Source: Polydactylus sextarius (taxonomy: Eukaryota; Chordata; Actinopteri; Polynemidae). Taken from it: a stretch of DNA of 64,000 nt. This document shows positions 1 to 64,000 of this stretch, piece by piece. The notes below the pieces were generated by a model, which did not search any database, had not been told where the DNA came from, and saw only the letters and a list, made by a program, of their open reading frames with translations. Location of the stretch: NCBI GenBank assembly GCA_016801845.1, contig CM028911.1, positions 2,650,885 through 2,714,884 on the forward strand. Direction: 5' to 3'. Position numbers and translations under genes: made by a program. Each line of letters opens with the position of its first letter. Position 1 is the stretch's first letter.

Positions 1-106
1 TAATACTGGGGCACAAGGGATTGCTACATTCTTTAGCACGTGGCTGGAATCACAGTGTGACCTCGTGCAAACAGAGACAAAAACAAAAAAAATACTTTTT
101 GGTTAA

Positions 107-112
107 TTTATT
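107..112 (-). promoter_or_regulatory. zfp36l2: candidate polyadenylation signal of zfp36l2
   Basis: The plus strand reads TTTATT, which is AATAAA on the minus strand. It is the only canonical hexamer I see between the stop codon and the window edge. A site further downstream, outside the window, cannot be excluded. Confidence 0.45.
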
Positions 113-1006
113 GACTTGGATTCTTTGTCACTGAAGTCTGATCTAGATCAAAAAAAAAAAAAAAAAAAAGAAAAGTAAGGTTTGGACGGTCTGTACAACC
201 ACATTGTTTATACATTCTACAGAAACATCTAAATAGGGATCCTCAAAAAAAAAAAAAGCCTTCTACAGCACTGACACAACCTCAGGAGCAAACAGCAATC
301 ACGCAAACTTTTTTTTTTTAATAAACGTAAACAAGGAAACAGAATTAATGAAATAAATATCACATACGTTCTCTTAAATTAAGATTTTTTTTTTTACTCA
401 TTTACAATAAAAATAACCAAGTGAAGTTACAAAAAAGGAGAAAAAAAAAAACAACAAAATATATATATTACTGTGAAAAGAACATACACTCCACTTTATG
501 CAGATTAATAATGGCGATCATAATTTAAACATAAAAGAATATAGATCTATTGCTTCATCATACTTGATAAATACAGTATGGACACAAATTACCAATGTAG
601 CCTATACTTTTTTCACAAGATAATAAATAAGTTAAATAGTCCATAGCCAGTTATGCACTGCTATGTAAATCACTCAAAAACAGCTAAAAAAATATATATT
701 CAACCATCAGCAGTGATTTCCCCAAACAAACCCAACTCAAGAGTGCTTTTTAACCAAGCAACGAACTAGACTAACCAAACGAACCACTGGGTGGCGCTGG
801 GAGAAGACAGATCTGGAATGGAAGTTGAAGCTTTCAGAGAGAAGAAAAAAAAGGAAAAGGAGAAAAAAAAAAAAAAACACACACAGTTTGATAAAAAAAA
901 AAGAAGTAAAAAGAGAAAAATGTTACTTTGAGTCAAGGCATATTCTTGGCAGGATGAGAGGAAATCTGAAACCGCTTACAGTCTCTTCTTCTTGTCAAGT
1001 CATGTT

Positions 1007-1028
1007 ACACACACACACACACACACAC
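1007..1028. repeat. (AC)11 microsatellite
   Basis: Eleven AC units within the probable zfp36l2 3' UTR (GU repeat in the transcript). Confidence 0.9.
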
Positions 1029-1240
1029 ATCTAATCCCAGGAAAAAGTGTGGCTTGCCTGATAGAGCAAAAGGGAGAGAGTGGGGGGGCTGCCGCGAGCC
1101 CTTGGGCAAGGCACTGATGGAATGCCTTCTGTTTGCTATCTAAAGTTTTTTTTTTTTTTTTTTTAATATCAGCTATATTACATACAGAGAAAAAAAAACA
1201 CTAAACTAATGCCAGGTCAAGGACACTTTAAACTGTATGA

Positions 1241-1465
1241 AGCTTTACTGATCCCTGTGGGTGAGGTTCTCTGCTCTTGCCCCCCTCCAGGAGGGTCAGT
1301 GCAGGGTCACCCCTGGAGCTGGTGGGGATTCATTGTCTTGTCTTGCTCGAAGGCACATCAGCAGGGTGGATGCTGCTGAGATTGTGGGGGTAAGGTAAGG
1401 GGAGGTTGAGGGGGGGACTCGAACCCGGATCCTCTGTTTGAAGGACAGGGACAGTCTATCTCACT
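1241..1465 (-). repeat. degenerate teleost interspersed repeat inside the zfp36l2 3' UTR
   Basis: The plus strand carries phrases typical of a common fish repeat: TTTACTGATCCCTGTGGG, later CTTGCTCGAAGGCACATCAGCAGG, and then GACTCGAACCCGGATCCTC, which resembles a tRNA B box. These elements occur in the same order as in the repeat I recall. It begins about 110 nt after the zfp36l2 stop codon. Strand and exact ends are uncertain. Confidence 0.5.
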
Positions 1466-1578
1466 CACTGACTTCTTCCTCTCCGCTTATTTCTTCATCC
1501 CCCCCTTTCCCTAACCCGTCCATAAATCCGTAACAAAAATGAAAAACAAAACAAAACCAAAAAGTTAATAATAAATGA

Positions 1579-2802
1579 TTAGTCATCTGAAATCGACAGC
1601 CTGCTGAAGATTGGCAAACGTCTTCCAGCGTCCAGACTCGGTGACTCGGAGCCGCTGACGCTTCCGGAAGAGCTGAGGGACCCGCTCGCATAACTCTCCC
1701 GGTCAGAGAGCGAGTCTGGTGGGCTGGGAGGAGGCTCGAACACCGGCGACTCGCTGAGGCGACGCAGCGCCTGCAAGTGGCTCATGTTGTAGGTCGGAGG
1801 GGAAGGTGGACACACGCTGCTCTGCATGTTCCCGTAGTAGGCACCGGTGGAGTGGTTGTTGGCGTAACCGCTGGGGGTGTGCACGGCCAGAGGGGCCAGT
1901 AAGGCTTTTAAGTCCTGTCCGGGAAAAGAGAAGGCACTGTTGATGCACGACACCGAGTTTGGAGACAGCACTTCCTCGTAGAAGCTGGAGGCGGTGGAGG
2001 CGCTGGTGGGAGGCGGTGGGGTCCGGGATGTTGGGCTGTCGAGAAGGGGAGACTCAAGTCCGTTGTGGGTGGAGAAGCCGGAGAAACTGAGGCTGTGGTG
2101 AAGCTTTGGTCTGTCTCTCTGGGTGTAGCTGAGCTGCTGTTGCTGCTGCTGCGGGGGCAGGACGTCCCTCTGACCGTAGCCGCACAGCTCACGAGTCGGC
2201 CTCGTCTCCCCCGTCTGCACGTTAGCGTTAGCTACTGGAGCGGGCCGCCGCTCGTCGGCGTTGTGGATAAAGTGACAGCGGGGACCGTAGGGACAGAAAC
2301 CGATGGTGTGGAAGGTGCGGCACGGCTCTGTTTTGTACTTAGGGTGGCGGGACAAGCTCCTCAACTCGTGGTAGCCGTGAGCGAACTGACATTTCTCTCC
2401 GTACTTGCACGATCCGTTCTCCTCGAAGGGCCGGCACAGCTCGGTCTTGTAGCGGGTGGAGTTGATCTGAGAGCCGGGTTTCTGCTGCAGCACGCCCCGC
2501 TCCCCGTTCTCGCTGTATGCTCGGTCGCGGAACTTGTTCTCCTTGTTCATGAGAGCCGTGGCGCTGCTGCTGCTGCTGCAGCTGCTGTTACAGCTCGGTG
2601 TGTTCTCCTTCAGGCTTCCGTAGGAGCTCATCGTGTACTTGTTACCGTTGTTCATCGCTTCCACGTTGCTGGTCGAGTTTCTGCGGAAAAATCCCGGCGT
2701 GAAGGAGCCTCCGGTGCCCGCGGCCGTGACCGGAGCCCCCACCGCCTTCTTGTCCAGCATGCTGTTTATGTGGAGGGCGTTCATGTTCATGCTTTTATCC
2801 TG
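1579..2802 (-). CDS. zfp36l2: zfp36l2 coding exon 2 (zinc fingers and C-terminus)
   Basis: The acceptor AG is at 2804-2803, after a CTTCTTCCAAC tract. The exon opens with codons QDKS and then MNMNALHINSMLDKKAVG. It contains both zinc fingers, a (CAG)-encoded Q7 stretch and the stop codon at 1581-1579. One residue differs from the usual family lead-in: the second finger is preceded by KTEP, not KTEL. The reading frame is open throughout, so the gene looks intact. Confidence 0.95.
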   Translation of the reverse strand, partial: QDKSMNMNALHINSMLDKKAVGAPVTAAGTGGSFTPGFFRRNSTSNVEAMNNGNKYTMSSYGSLKENTPSCNSSCSSSSSATALMNKENKFRDRAYSENGERGVLQQKPGSQINSTRYKTELCRPFEENGSCKYGEKCQFAHGYHELRSLSRHPKYKTEPCRTFHTIGFCPYGPRCHFIHNADERRPAPVANANVQTGETRPTRELCGYGQRDVLPPQQQQQQLSYTQRDRPKLHHSLSFSGFSTHNGLESPLLDSPTSRTPPPPTSASTASSFYEEVLSPNSVSCINSAFSFPGQDLKALLAPLAVHTPSGYANNHSTGAYYGNMQSSVCPPSPPTYNMSHLQALRRLSESPVFEPPPSPPDSLSDRESYASGSLSSSGSVSGSESPSLDAGRRLPIFSRLSISDD

Positions 2803-3053
2803 CTGTTGGAAGAAGAAGACGAAAAACGCGAGTTAGCAAAAGTTTCTGTGAAACTTTTTTTGACCACATGGTTTGTTTAACACAACTTTGTTTGCAAGAG
2901 TTCAACTTGTTGCAGCTTTGCTGCGACACGTTCAAGTCTGAGTGCAAAAAAAAACTCTTACAATTATCGAAGTTTGTCACGTTTTTAAACATGTATTCTT
3001 ACCTTATAAAGCATGTCCATGTCGTAGAAAGCAGACAAGACGGTCGCAGACAT
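1579..3053 (-). CDS. zfp36l2: Zfp36l2: CCCH-type mRNA decay activator (whole gene, two coding exons)
   Basis: This is a TTP-family RNA-binding protein that binds AU-rich elements in 3' UTRs and recruits the CCR4-NOT deadenylase (family knowledge). Joining 3003..3053 to 1579..2802 on the minus strand gives 424 residues. It starts MSATVLSAFYDMDMLYK, the family N-terminus, and ends RRLPIFSRLSISDD, the conserved NOT1-binding tail. Two tandem C-x8-C-x5-C-x3-H fingers lie at about residues 140-159 and 178-197, each with a KTE lead-in. A serine-rich stretch, a Q run and proline-rich phosphosite-like segments (SESPVFEPPPSPPDSLSDRE) flank them. LNNMLDKKAVG-like text and the SFSENG-like motif favour L2 over L1. 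The gene has one short intron between residues 17 and 18, as usual in this family. The neighbour thada supports orthology with human ZFP36L2. Confidence 0.97.
2803..3002 (-). other. zfp36l2: zfp36l2 intron 1
   Basis: A 200-bp phase-0 intron with GT at 3002-3001 and AG at 2804-2803 on the minus strand. A single short intron after the N-terminal codons is the standard ZFP36-family structure. Nothing else is seen in it. Confidence 0.93.
3003..3053 (-). CDS. zfp36l2: zfp36l2 coding exon 1
   Basis: The ATG is at 3053-3051 on the minus strand and is followed by 17 codons ending LYK. The exon ends in AAG with donor GT at 3002-3001, so the intron is phase 0. This exon is too short for ORF scanning; without it the protein would appear to start at an internal Met of exon 2 and lack 21 residues. 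The encoded LSAFYDMD segment is conserved at the N-terminus of ZFP36L proteins. Confidence 0.95.
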
Positions 3054-3390
3054 CTCGTTTCCCCAAGTTTGCAGTCGCACTCCTTCTTTCATGGAGGACC
3101 GAGCAGGATCCCTGAATGCGACAGGCGGTAGTTTGTGCCACGACTGGTTTTGGTTGTGGAAAAAGTTGCTTTTGAAAAAGTTGCTTGAAAAATTTCAAAG
3201 TTTTATGTGCAGCTTTAAGTCCGTAGAAGGAAAAAAAAATAAAAAAAAATAAAGAAGAGGGGACAGGTTAGTACTGTTGTAGTTGGTGATGTATTTCTTT
3301 TTTTTAATATATATTTCCTTCCCCTCAAGAAGCGCTGAGCCAGAGTGCTTCACTGTGCGCTCTCGCGTCTCCGTGTGACATTTAAACGCC
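3054..3390 (-). promoter_or_regulatory. zfp36l2: zfp36l2 5' UTR and core promoter region
   Basis: Between the start codon and about 3350 the sequence has no competing gene and is interpreted as 5' UTR. A TATA-like TTTAAA on the minus strand at 3386-3381 would place a start site near 3355. A GTCACGCCC box lies just upstream at about 3411-3403. This is inference from motif spacing only. Confidence 0.35.
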
Positions 3391-3559
3391 GCAGTTCATC
3401 ATGGGCGTGACCAAGTGCAGTCTGTGCAAACTTTTTTTCTCTTTTTTTTTTTTTTTTTCAGAGGAAACGCCTCCTCCACCCCTCCCTCTCCCGAAAAACT
3501 TCCATTCACCGGTTGGCCGCCTATTCTTTAACGCCACGCCTTGTAATTCAACCCACGCA

Positions 3560-3612
3560 CCCCCCCCCCCCCCCACCCTCATCCTCACCCCCCCCCCCAC
3601 CCCTCACCCCTC
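3560..3612 (-). promoter_or_regulatory. poly-C / poly-G tract upstream of zfp36l2, G-quadruplex candidate
   Basis: The plus strand has C runs of about 15, 3 and 12 bases followed by CCCC groups, so the zfp36l2 sense strand carries at least four long G runs with short loops. It sits about 500 bp upstream of the start codon. A T-rich run and a GGT repeat lie nearby. A regulatory role is speculative. Confidence 0.4.
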
Positions 3613-4835
3613 AAAAACTTTTTTTTTTTTTCACTTTTAATCACACAACCAATTTTGTGGAAGTTGGTTTTGCTCTTTGGGGTTTGACTGAAAAAGTATG
3701 TAAAATAATCAAGGAGGAAGTCACTTCTGCTGATACAACATGTCCTCACAAACACCTGGGTCCTCATTTGCACATACAAGTGTGTATAAGTGTATCAACA
3801 TTTGGTGGTGGTGGTGGTGGTTGTGGGGGGTGGAGGGGTTACTGATTCCTCAAAACACAGTGCAGCCTCCAGGCAGAGTTAGAGGAAGAGTTTTAAAAAC
3901 CTTTTTGGACCTTTCCAGGGCCACCCCTCTCGCCTCTCTGGACCACCACACTTTGGAAGCTGACACATGTATTTGTAATGGAAGGAAACTCTCCTCTCCC
4001 TCCCTCTTTCTCTTCCCTGTGGACGGGGTGAGACCACAAGTATGAGCGGAGAAGAGTCCAGGCAAAGTGCAGTACAATTTTTAGAATCCGCCAGTTGCAT
4101 AATCAACTTCCACAGTGCAACAGCAGCCTATTCCAGTCTACTACACATGGAAAAATAGACAGTTAATACCCCACTGTGTTCACTCACATGACCTACTTTT
4201 ATCTTGCCTCTAAAATTAACTTTAAATATTGTTGACGCGCATTTGGAGATCAGAAATCAGTTCATCTGTAAATACACCGAAGGTTGAGTCATTATCATAA
4301 ACACAGCGAATTCACTTTGGTTAAATCTTTGTGAAGTCTCAGCCTCAGCTCTGTAACTTGTTTTTTCCCTCCAGTGAGAGACCAGACTGCAGGAATGTGG
4401 GTTTTCATGTGGAAGAGCAGCACAACACTGCCCCCCTGAGAACTAAATGGGAACTGCGCGTAAAAGTGACCACAGGCGCCCTCTGCTGTACAGAGCTGTA
4501 ACGAGATTTTAAAGGTGCGTTCAGGAAAATAAAACGATTTAATAATGCTAGATTTATTCATTTTTGTCGAGATTTTTATTTCCTGGATATACTATTATCC
4601 TATGATAAGTCGGTTCTTTATGCAAAACCTTTTCTTTTTTAATAACAAAGCCACTTGGTCCCTTCTTTGTGGTGCAGTTTGCAATAATCTGCCCCTGCCT
4701 CAGCATGATGTAACCTTCCCAGGATGGCAAAATGTTCACATGAAAATGTCAAAGCACTCAACTCTGCTCTTGGAGTTATGTCAAGTTTTTTTTTCTTTTT
4801 TTGTTTAAAAACCACAGTGGAAAGATTGCAGAGCT

Positions 4836-4837
<2 letters not shown>

Positions 4838-4900
<63 letters not shown>
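4838..4900. repeat. uninterrupted (CAG)21 trinucleotide repeat
   Basis: Twenty-one perfect CAG units with no interruption, flanked by CTAG and CATGG. On the minus strand it reads as poly-leucine/alanine/cysteine in short frames, but none has coding context, so it is treated as non-coding. Confidence 0.95.
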
Positions 4901-4903
<3 letters not shown>

Positions 4904-5156
4904 GGTGACTCTTCTATAAGAGGCCTCTGAAAAAAAAAAAAGAGGCTGATATTTTTGGTCGAGTGAGTGTAAAAAAAAGTTGTGCAACACATATCACCAG
5001 AAATTGCAGGCTAGTTCGACACTGGTATCCATTAAGTCTTTTCCATAAAGGATCATAATTGAAAGAGTGGTTTAAAAATGATTTTTCTTTCTGCGACATG
5101 ATTCAATACTCTCTCTTAAGTGCTGAATGGTTTGGTCGGCGTTGGAAGGAGGGACG

Positions 5157-5158
<2 letters not shown>

Positions 5159-5185
<27 letters not shown>
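5159..5185. repeat. poly-A (27 nt)
   Basis: A homopolymer run following GGGACGTT. It may be the tail of an old retroelement, but no element body is recognisable beside it. Confidence 0.85.
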
Positions 5186-5187
<2 letters not shown>

Positions 5188-6147
5188 GAAAATAGCAACA
5201 GGCGAAAAACAAGTGACATAAGAGGTTGGAATCTACTACTACCAACCCTAAAATTAGGCTGAGGGCTGCCCCAGGACTATTTGCGCTTTGCAAGTTGTGA
5301 TAAATAGTTTAATGTGAAGGACAGACACAAGCGAGGCTCCTGAGAAATCCCTTAAACATGTCCTCGTCCACAGAAACCGCTCTCCCATCACACAGCTCTG
5401 TTTTTATTGGGGGATGTCAAGCTGTTCCAAAACATTACATCAGTTTTACTGTAACAGGGAACATGGCTACCAGGGAGAGAGAGAGAAGGGTCCAGCTGTA
5501 TGAGCGGGCAGCATGAATACACACACACATTTTTACACTCACACACACACAGAGGACAGTAGTCCATTGTGCCGTACTCCTAATTACATAACCAGGAAAA
5601 CTAGAGGGAAGCATAAAAACACAGTCCGATGGGAAGAATCCTGCAGTAAATTAAATATCACAGGAAAATAACACCTCGTATAAACATACAGTAGAAGTCA
5701 AAGCGTATACTGAAATACAACTCTGGTGACGTGTCAGCGCAAACACTTTCTTTCTTTCACAATCCCATGCCTCGGCCGTAAAGCTCAGCTCCCTGCACAA
5801 TCACACCATTGAAGTCGGCGCTTGAAGGCTTTAGGCGCCGAGTTGTTTTGTTCCAAACCTTAAATCCCTGGTAGACATGGAGGAAAAGCACAACGCTTTG
5901 TTTACTCAATACTCACTCTGTTGAAATTTTTGCCGTGTGACACATTTGCACTGATAAGAGAACAGAGCAATAAGTGTTTCTTGGCGCAAGATCGGTCTGA
6001 ATTATTGTTACGGCTTCCCCGCATGTATTCAAATAATATTAATATGAGTTTTGTCGACAGATTTAACATTCAACAAATGAGGTGTGCTCCATTTATCTTT
6101 TCACACAGGAAAAATAGAATTAAACTGTCATAATTTGATGCATAATA

Positions 6148-6153
6148 TTTATT
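6148..6153 (-). promoter_or_regulatory. thada: candidate polyadenylation signal of thada
   Basis: The minus strand reads AATAAA about 155 nt after the thada stop codon. It is the first canonical signal downstream, so the 3' UTR would be only about 170-180 nt long. Confidence 0.6.
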
Positions 6154-6306
6154 CAAAAAGACATTAAGAGACAGTAATCGTAAAAATTAAAATACAGTAC
6201 ATGTTGTAAACAGTACAGGTTTAAATAAAAATCCTATCAGGGATTTGACCACAAACCCAGTCTGTGATTTTGTGTTGGTGTCCTCTCTGAAATATTAGGA
6301 TTCTGA

Positions 6307-63038
<56,732 letters not shown>

Positions 63039-64000
63039 CTGAACACACACACACACACAAACAGACAGTCAGGTTTGAACAATGCAGCATAAAGAGAGCA
63101 GTGTTTCGGTCAACAACAACATCTGTGATGTTAATGTAGAGCCTGGAGCTACATGGCTTCGACCATGATATTTCACTGCACTTGCATTGATGTTGAATTA
63201 TACATTAGAGGAGCTTGGAGCCAAGTTGGACTCACTGCGGTTGTGGACCTATAGAGAGCTCATTAAGGCTTTGTATGTGATATTGAATTATACAAACAAA
63301 CCAGACTTGGCTCTGCCTGTGAGACTGGCAGAACAACTTGGCAGAGAAACAGATCATACATTGGCACAAAGCACCTGTTGGCTGCAGCTTCTCATACTGT
63401 CAAACTTACATGCACGCAGGAGAGTCGGCAATTAGATCCAGCTATGGTTTTTTTTTTTTTTTTTTTTTTTTTTAAACATCATTATTCAGGCGCGGTGGAG
63501 ACGCAGGCATGTATGTTGTAATGTTTTATTCGTTGAAATATTTGATTTCATCTGAGTTTCTTGATTATGATGGTTATATCTGAATGGCTGAGGGCTGCAG
63601 CTGCTTACTCAATCATTTGGCAAGTAAGGACTCGTAAATGATAGTGGACTACATTTCAATTATGTTGTTGCTGCTGTCATGTACAGTAATTGTGTATTAG
63701 ATATTATAAGGTCATATTTCTCAGGCTTTGCATGAGTCTTGTCTGCACATTGGGATCTACAGTAGATTTCTGAGAAGTTACGAAGGAGTCGTCTCACAGG
63801 CCACTACTTGCCAAACACTGCTGTACCTTCATATTTGTTCAAATTTGACTGCCTCTTGTGAAATGGTCAGATAATTAAAAGAGCTAAATAAAAGAATGAG
63901 GCTTTTGCCAAGAATGTGACCTACCTGTGAGTTCTGATAACAATGCTGACTGTTATTACTTTTATAGCCTATTTTTCATTTCATAAAAGACCAGTTGGTT
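63039..64000 (-). other. thada: thada intron upstream of exon A (continues outside window)
   Basis: It begins with the (TG)8 acceptor tract (63059-63044). It contains an unexplained plus-strand open stretch (63187-63435) and a 26-nt poly-T run (63448-63473). No preceding thada exon was found before the window ends. Confidence 0.65.
63448..63473. repeat. poly-T (26 nt)
   Basis: A homopolymer run after GCTATGG. Confidence 0.9.

Larger units (their letters stand above)
85..1578 (-). other. zfp36l2: zfp36l2 3' UTR, AU-rich, with a possible poly(A) signal at 107-112
   Basis: Downstream of the stop the minus strand is very A/T-rich, with long homopolymers and several AUUUA pentamers (plus-strand TAAAT near 232, 354, 569, 624, 634 and 665). 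The only AATAAA hexamer on the minus strand that I found is at 112-107, placing cleavage near 85-95. Long AU-rich 3' UTRs that bind TTP proteins themselves are known in this family. Part of the UTR (1241-1465) looks repeat-derived. The 3' end is inferred; no transcript evidence is available. Confidence 0.6.
3613..6140. other. intergenic region between zfp36l2 and the thada 3' end
   Basis: No gene is supported here. It contains a (GGT)n run at 3803-3822, a pure (CAG)21, a 27-nt poly-A run at 5159-5185 and short CA runs near 5519-5552. The open frames are short and lack family signatures or splice context. Confidence 0.7.

Noticed and set aside
1424..1445. tRNA gene suggested by GACTCGAACCCGGATCC
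   Set aside because: No cloverleaf or A box of a real tRNA; it fits a repeat-derived B box.
1579..2790. zfp36l2 protein beginning at MNMNALHINS
   Set aside because: This is an internal methionine; codons QDKS precede it and the upstream exon MSATVLSAFYDMDMLYK gives the family N-terminus.
2065..2880. 271-codon open frame on the plus strand
   Set aside because: It is the antisense shadow of the GC-rich zfp36l2 coding exon and has no family signature.
4805..4990. Leucine-run protein from the CAG repeat on the minus strand
   Set aside because: Repeat-driven frame without conserved flanks or start context.
63908..63960. Possible further thada exon ending at an AG|GTAGGT donor near 63910
   Set aside because: In the required phase the text does not resemble THADA, stops lie just upstream, and the only acceptor lacks a pyrimidine tract.

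Overview
This is a vertebrate nuclear window, and almost certainly a ray-finned fish, probably a percomorph. Two spliced genes on the minus strand read as fish orthologues of human genes. Dinucleotide microsatellites are very dense, and the introns carry decayed Tc1/mariner, hAT-like, LINE and tRNA-SINE-like repeats of types I know from teleost genomes. No bacterial, viral or CRISPR-type content is visible. Family calls for repeats come from recalled consensus sequences, not a search.

Layout: (1) 1-3.4 kb holds a complete two-exon zfp36l2 gene: 51-bp exon 1, 200-bp intron, 1224-bp coding part of exon 2, 424 residues in total. It encodes two CCCH zinc fingers of the TTP family and has an AU-rich 3' UTR of about 1.5 kb. 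(2) 3.4-6.1 kb is intergenic, with a G4-capable poly-C tract near the zfp36l2 promoter and a pure (CAG)21 run. (3) 6.3-63.04 kb holds the last eleven coding exons of thada. They join with consistent phases into 1834 nt, giving the C-terminal 610 or so residues and the stop codon. The 5' part of the gene lies beyond position 64,000. (4) The thada introns (93 bp to 12.6 kb) contain no other gene I can support.

Both genes run in the same direction, with zfp36l2 downstream of thada, which is the neighbour pair also found at human 2p21. ZFP36L2 binds AU-rich 3' UTR elements and promotes mRNA decay. THADA is an ARM/HEAT-repeat protein whose yeast homologue Trm732 partners a tRNA 2'-O-methyltransferase; in flies it has been linked to SERCA and energy balance. 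No functional link between the two is implied by the sequence.

I did not find a previously undescribed system. The most interesting signal is in thada splicing: three consecutive exons (63.0, 54.0 and 41.2 kb) have UG repeats in or next to their 3' splice sites, one of them a (TG)n-T10 arrangement like that of CFTR exon 9. Three donors are followed by CA-rich intron, and one acceptor competes with a stronger-looking AG 32 nt upstream. Several repeats are nested inside one another or internally duplicated.
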